The notes under the pieces were generated by a model, which saw nothing but the letters and a program-made list of their open reading frames with translations, ran no database searches and was not told where the DNA came from. This document shows, piece by piece, positions 61,197 to 64,000 of a DNA stretch of 64,000 nt. Origin of the DNA: Paenibacillus dakarensis (GTDB lineage Bacteria > Bacillota > Bacilli > Paenibacillales > Paenibacillaceae); assembly GCF_001373415.1 (NCBI RefSeq), contig NZ_CDSE01000022.1, forward strand, positions 1 through 64,000, in the 5' to 3' direction. The first letter of the stretch is position 1. The number at the start of each line of letters is the position of its first letter. Both the position numbers and the translations under genes were made by a program.

Positions 61197-61841
61197 TCAC
61201 TTATCTTTGCTCTGAATGATAAGCAGCAATCCACCTTCGACTTTTACGGTACCGCGTTTCGCAGATAGCCGGTTGCTAATACCAAGGGATTGTCCAAGTT
61301 TAAGTGTGGCATTATGAAGAGGGTACTGAAAGCCTTCCAGGTCAATGCCGGTAACCTCTGGCGTAAGAGGCAAAAGAGAAACGTATGTGAACCCGAGATC
61401 TTCAACTACACAAGTAGAACCGGTTAAAGTGATGAAATTATGCTCGTCCAGAATCGAACAGCGAACATGATGCTGAACTCCCCGAAGCAGCATATGTATG
61501 TTAGCAAGTGTATGATCGATACGTGTCCCGGTTCCACCTAATAATATGATTTCTGATGGATTGAGCTCAAGCGCAGTATCGAACGCAAGTTCAGTATCTG
61601 TCAGATCTTTATTGACGGGATCACATTTAACCATTTTACGGCTGTTTAAGGTGACTTGTTCAAGCTGTTCCGGCGTAACAGAGTCGAAATCACCAACAGA
61701 TATATGGGGAATAATACCGTTGTCAATTAGAAACAGAGCACCTCGGTCAGCTCCAATAATATAATCATTATCTTGGATTACTTCCAATAACTGTAGTGAT
61801 AAATTTCCACCTGTAAAAATGAGAATCCGCTTATCTCCCAT
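61197..61841 (-). CDS. thiN: Thiamine diphosphokinase
   Basis: ThiN makes thiamine diphosphate from thiamine and ATP. The 214-residue protein shows IIGADRGALFLIDNGIIP, VGDFDSV, DPVNKDLTDTELA, LGGTGTRIDHTLANI and a C-terminal domain, as in the family. GGAGGAATCG lies before the ATG. No thiamine riboswitch is seen in front. It is divergent from the TRIC-type gene. Confidence 0.92.
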   Translation of the reverse strand: MGDKRILIFTGGNLSLQLLEVIQDNDYIIGADRGALFLIDNGIIPHISVGDFDSVTPEQLEQVTLNSRKMVKCDPVNKDLTDTELAFDTALELNPSEIILLGGTGTRIDHTLANIHMLLRGVQHHVRCSILDEHNFITLTGSTCVVEDLGFTYVSLLPLTPEVTGIDLEGFQYPLHNATLKLGQSLGISNRLSAKRGTVKVEGGLLLIIQSKDK

Positions 61842-61967
61842 ATCGATTCCTCCTTTTTGTTGAAGATGTCATTTTATACATTATAGTGTAGTTTTTGTGC
61901 TTGCACAATTTCACCAGTGACGGATAAAATGGGGGAAGCAAATGACTTGAAGCGGAGGAAAGACATT

Positions 61968-62615
61968 TTGGACATGCATGTGTTTGATTTATTAAGTATC
62001 ATCGGAACTATAGCTTTCGCAATGTCCGGCGCTTTTGTTGCTATGGAAGAGGAGTATGACATCCTGGGAGTACTGGTGCTGGGTCTTGTTACTGCTTTTG
62101 GCGGAGGTATGATCCGAAATGTTCTTATTGGGGTACCCGTTACGACAATTTGGGAACAAGGAGATTTGATTCTACTCGCAATCGTATCCGTATTTGTCGC
62201 ATTTGTCCTGCCGATGCCATGGATAAAGCACTGGAAGAGAACGGAAGCGTTTTTTGATGCCATCGGTTTATCCGCATTTGCTGTACAGGGAGGAATATAT
62301 GCTGCCCAGATGAATCATCCATTAATCGCAGTAATCGTTGCAGCAGCGTTAACAGGAATTGGGGGAGGGGTTATCCGGGATCTGCTTGCAGGACGTAAAC
62401 CGCTCGTGCTTCGTGATGAAATTTATGCTGTGTGGGCGATGGCGGCGGGAGCTGCAGTCGGATTGGGGATAGCCGCAACAACTTGGCAGCTGCTGGCTTT
62501 ATTCGTGACCGTAGTGCTGTTCAGAATGCTCTCGGTTCATTACAAGTGGCGTTTACCAAGGCGCTCACTTGGAGACTCATCTTCCATCAACCCGGAAAAT
62601 AAAATATCATTATGA
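61968..62615 (+). CDS. TRIC cation channel family membrane protein (UPF0126)
   Basis: The roughly 215-residue protein has seven membrane helices and two copies of the glycine-rich repeat (LVTAFGGGMIRNVLIG and ALTGIGGGVIRDLLAG). These mark the UPF0126/TRIC family, monovalent cation channels. The TTG start at 61968 has GGAGG at 61954-61958; the frame is open to 61917, but that region has no ribosome binding site. The low-molecular-weight phosphatase gene follows after 50 bp. Confidence 0.8.
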   Translation: MDMHVFDLLSIIGTIAFAMSGAFVAMEEEYDILGVLVLGLVTAFGGGMIRNVLIGVPVTTIWEQGDLILLAIVSVFVAFVLPMPWIKHWKRTEAFFDAIGLSAFAVQGGIYAAQMNHPLIAVIVAAALTGIGGGVIRDLLAGRKPLVLRDEIYAVWAMAAGAAVGLGIAATTWQLLALFVTVVLFRMLSVHYKWRLPRRSLGDSSSINPENKISL

Positions 62616-62665
62616 GTTTTAATTTCGTGGAGACGTTTATTTAACTTAGGAAAGGATGATAGCAG

Positions 62666-63130
62666 ATGATCTCCGTTCTGTTTGTATGTCTAGGCAACAT
62701 ATGCCGATCTCCAATGGCTGAAGCTGTATTAAGAACAAAAATTGCAAAAAAGGGCCTGTCTGAAAAGATAAGGGTAGATTCAGCAGGAACAGGGGATTGG
62801 CATATTGGAAAAGCTCCGCATGAAGGTACACGTAAACTGCTTGACAGCTGGCAAATCAGCTATGAAGGGATGAAGGCCAGACAAGTGGAAAGCCGTGATT
62901 TCAACGATTTTGACTACATTATAGCTATGGATGACTCTAATGTTCTCAATCTGCGAAATCTTCCTGGCGGCGAACAAGCAAAGATCATCAAGTTTATGGA
63001 TCTTCTTCCAGAAGAACAGCACCGTGAAGTGCCGGACCCGTACTTTACTGGAAATTTTGAGGAAGTATATCGCTTAATTGATTCGGGCAGTGATGTACTG
63101 CTGGACAGGATCATAAAAGAAAAGATATAA
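62666..63130 (+). CDS. Low-molecular-weight protein-tyrosine phosphatase
   Basis: The 154-residue enzyme has the P-loop CLGNICRS (Cys8, Arg14) and the catalytic acid Asp124 in VPDPYF. It dephosphorylates tyrosine (or arginine) residues on proteins; which one is not visible. AAAGGATGATAG lies before the ATG. A strong bidirectional hairpin follows. Confidence 0.9.
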   Translation: MISVLFVCLGNICRSPMAEAVLRTKIAKKGLSEKIRVDSAGTGDWHIGKAPHEGTRKLLDSWQISYEGMKARQVESRDFNDFDYIIAMDDSNVLNLRNLPGGEQAKIIKFMDLLPEEQHREVPDPYFTGNFEEVYRLIDSGSDVLLDRIIKEKI

Positions 63131-63212
63131 TCATCACTGAATAGCGGATAACCTAAGCCGCTTTTCCTTTTGAGCCAAATTGTAAGCGCACGCAGTGATT
63201 AGTTTAGTAATA

Positions 63213-63268
63213 AAAAAAGATGAACAGAGCACATTCCATAAAAAATGCGCGATTGTTCATCTTTTTTT
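63213..63268. terminator. Bidirectional terminator before the esterase gene
   Basis: AAAAAAGATGAACA (63213-63226) pairs with TGTTCATCTTTTTTT (63254-63268) with a second hairpin in the loop. It separates convergent genes. Confidence 0.85.
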
Positions 63269-63282
63269 GCAGATGGCATGAG

Positions 63283-64000
63283 TTAAGGACGGAAGAAATA
63301 GAGCAGGGCTGCCGGAAGTTCTTTCTGCCAGAATCCCCACTGATGGCGACCGTCTTTTTCTTCATAATGTACTTTGGCTCCGCGTTCTTCAAAGAGTTTT
63401 TTGGCTGAACGGTTTAATTCAACGAAGTTATAAACGCCCGTATCGGTCGTGAAGCTGTCCTCCTGCAATCCTACAATCATAAAAATATTCATCCAGGACA
63501 AGTCTGTTTCAAGCGCTATGATATGTCTGGATTGATCGTAGAACGCACCGGACATGCAGATAATTCGAGTGAATAGTTCAGGGTAGCGGAGGGCCAGGTG
63601 CACAGAAACACTGCCGCCAAGAGAATCGCCTGCAAGAATACGTTCGGACGGGTCTCTTCGGACGGGATATTTCCCTTCAATAAAAGGAACGATTTCTTCG
63701 GCGAAGCATGCCAAATAAGAATCAAATCGTTTGCCAAACGGTGCATACTCTTCTGTACGGACTTTCGTATCCACTTCAACGCCAACGATGATAAATGGTT
63801 CAACATCTTCTTCTAAGATAAGCTGGTTGGCCCATGTCGCAATTCTACCAAAATTAAAAAATTCTTCTCCGTCCTGGCAGTACACAACAGGGTAGCTGAG
63901 AATTTCGTTGTATCCTGGAGGCAGGTAAATGCGCAGGGTTCGATTTTCGTTTAAGTGGCTGCTTTGTATTTCTTCTTTTACGATCGTTCTTTTTAATAAT
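63283..64000 (-). CDS. Esterase family alpha/beta hydrolase (partial, cut by the window edge)
   Basis: The visible 239 residues include TLRIYLPPGYNEILSYPVVYCQDG, GDSLGGSVSVHLALRYPELF with a GxSxG nucleophile (GDSLGG) and a C-terminal histidine in GRHQWGFWQKELP. This is the layout of putative esterases that resemble enterochelin esterase. The frame stays open to the right edge, so the start lies outside; the ATG at 63885 is inside the domain. The substrate is unknown. No signal peptide can be judged. Confidence 0.82.
   Translation of the reverse strand, partial: LLKRTIVKEEIQSSHLNENRTLRIYLPPGYNEILSYPVVYCQDGEEFFNFGRIATWANQLILEEDVEPFIIVGVEVDTKVRTEEYAPFGKRFDSYLACFAEEIVPFIEGKYPVRRDPSERILAGDSLGGSVSVHLALRYPELFTRIICMSGAFYDQSRHIIALETDLSWMNIFMIVGLQEDSFTTDTGVYNFVELNRSAKKLFEERGAKVHYEEKDGRHQWGFWQKELPAALLYFFRP

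Noticed and set aside
1..64000. CRISPR arrays, tRNA genes, insertion sequences
   Set aside because: I looked for regular spacer repeats, cloverleaf-type sequences and transposase motifs and found none I could support.

Overview
The window looks like chromosome from a Paenibacillus or a close relative (endospore-forming Bacillota). The evidence is the moderate GC content, strong GGAGG-type ribosome binding sites with many TTG and GTG starts, spore genes (cotE, spoVK), and a gene order that follows Bacillus subtilis: cotE, mutS, mutL, miaA, hfq, spoVK, hflX, ynbB-like, glnR, glnA, lexA, yneA, ynzC. I see no rRNA, tRNA, CRISPR array, insertion sequence or intact prophage.

Layout. Positions 1-13,600 hold short, mostly single-gene units: a DUF2871 membrane protein, a frameshifted small ORF, a short UvrC-like GIY-YIG nuclease without a usual start codon, a DUF421 protein, an MGDG-synthase-type glycosyltransferase, a class 3 lipase, a PadR regulator, a beta-carbonic anhydrase, a HesB-like protein, an M32 carboxypeptidase, an NMT1/THI5-type ABC importer and a YqjA-like ArAE membrane protein. 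Positions 13,700-32,500 are the conserved block: spore coat (cotE plus an adjacent amidoligase-family gene), mismatch repair (mutSL), tRNA modification (miaA), Hfq, a class A penicillin-binding protein, spoVK, hflX, a PLP enzyme and the glnRA nitrogen operon. Positions 32,700-34,300 are an SOS control region: lexA and yneA diverge, and each promoter carries a LexA-type box exactly in its 17-bp spacer.

Positions 34,300-46,500 hold housekeeping genes: HAD phosphatases, cobalamin-dependent methionine synthase (metH), RNase Z, and a tightly packed, overlapping run that starts with two base-excision-repair genes (Fpg-like, then nfo) and continues with a cREC-type receiver protein, a thioredoxin, an ABC ATPase and an RlmM-like methyltransferase.

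The most unusual region is 46,475-57,280: a ten-gene, largely translationally coupled locus of Tad/Flp type. It contains a Ser/Thr kinase fused to a degenerate MinD-like domain, a CpaB-like SAF protein, two P-loop-degenerate TadZ/MinD-like proteins, a CpaF/TadA-like motor ATPase with an N-terminal membrane anchor, one polypeptide carrying two TadB/TadC-like modules, and four small membrane-anchored or exported proteins. A strong promoter followed by a perfect intrinsic terminator sits in front of it, so expression may be attenuated or the leader may be a small RNA. No prepilin peptidase is visible.

The last part (57,300-64,000) holds an ABC-F ATPase, a response regulator with a degenerate receiver, a SAM methyltransferase, an NlpC/P60 hydrolase, thiN, a TRIC-family membrane protein, a low-molecular-weight phosphatase and an esterase cut by the window edge. 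All family calls rest on reading motifs in the translations; no database search was run.
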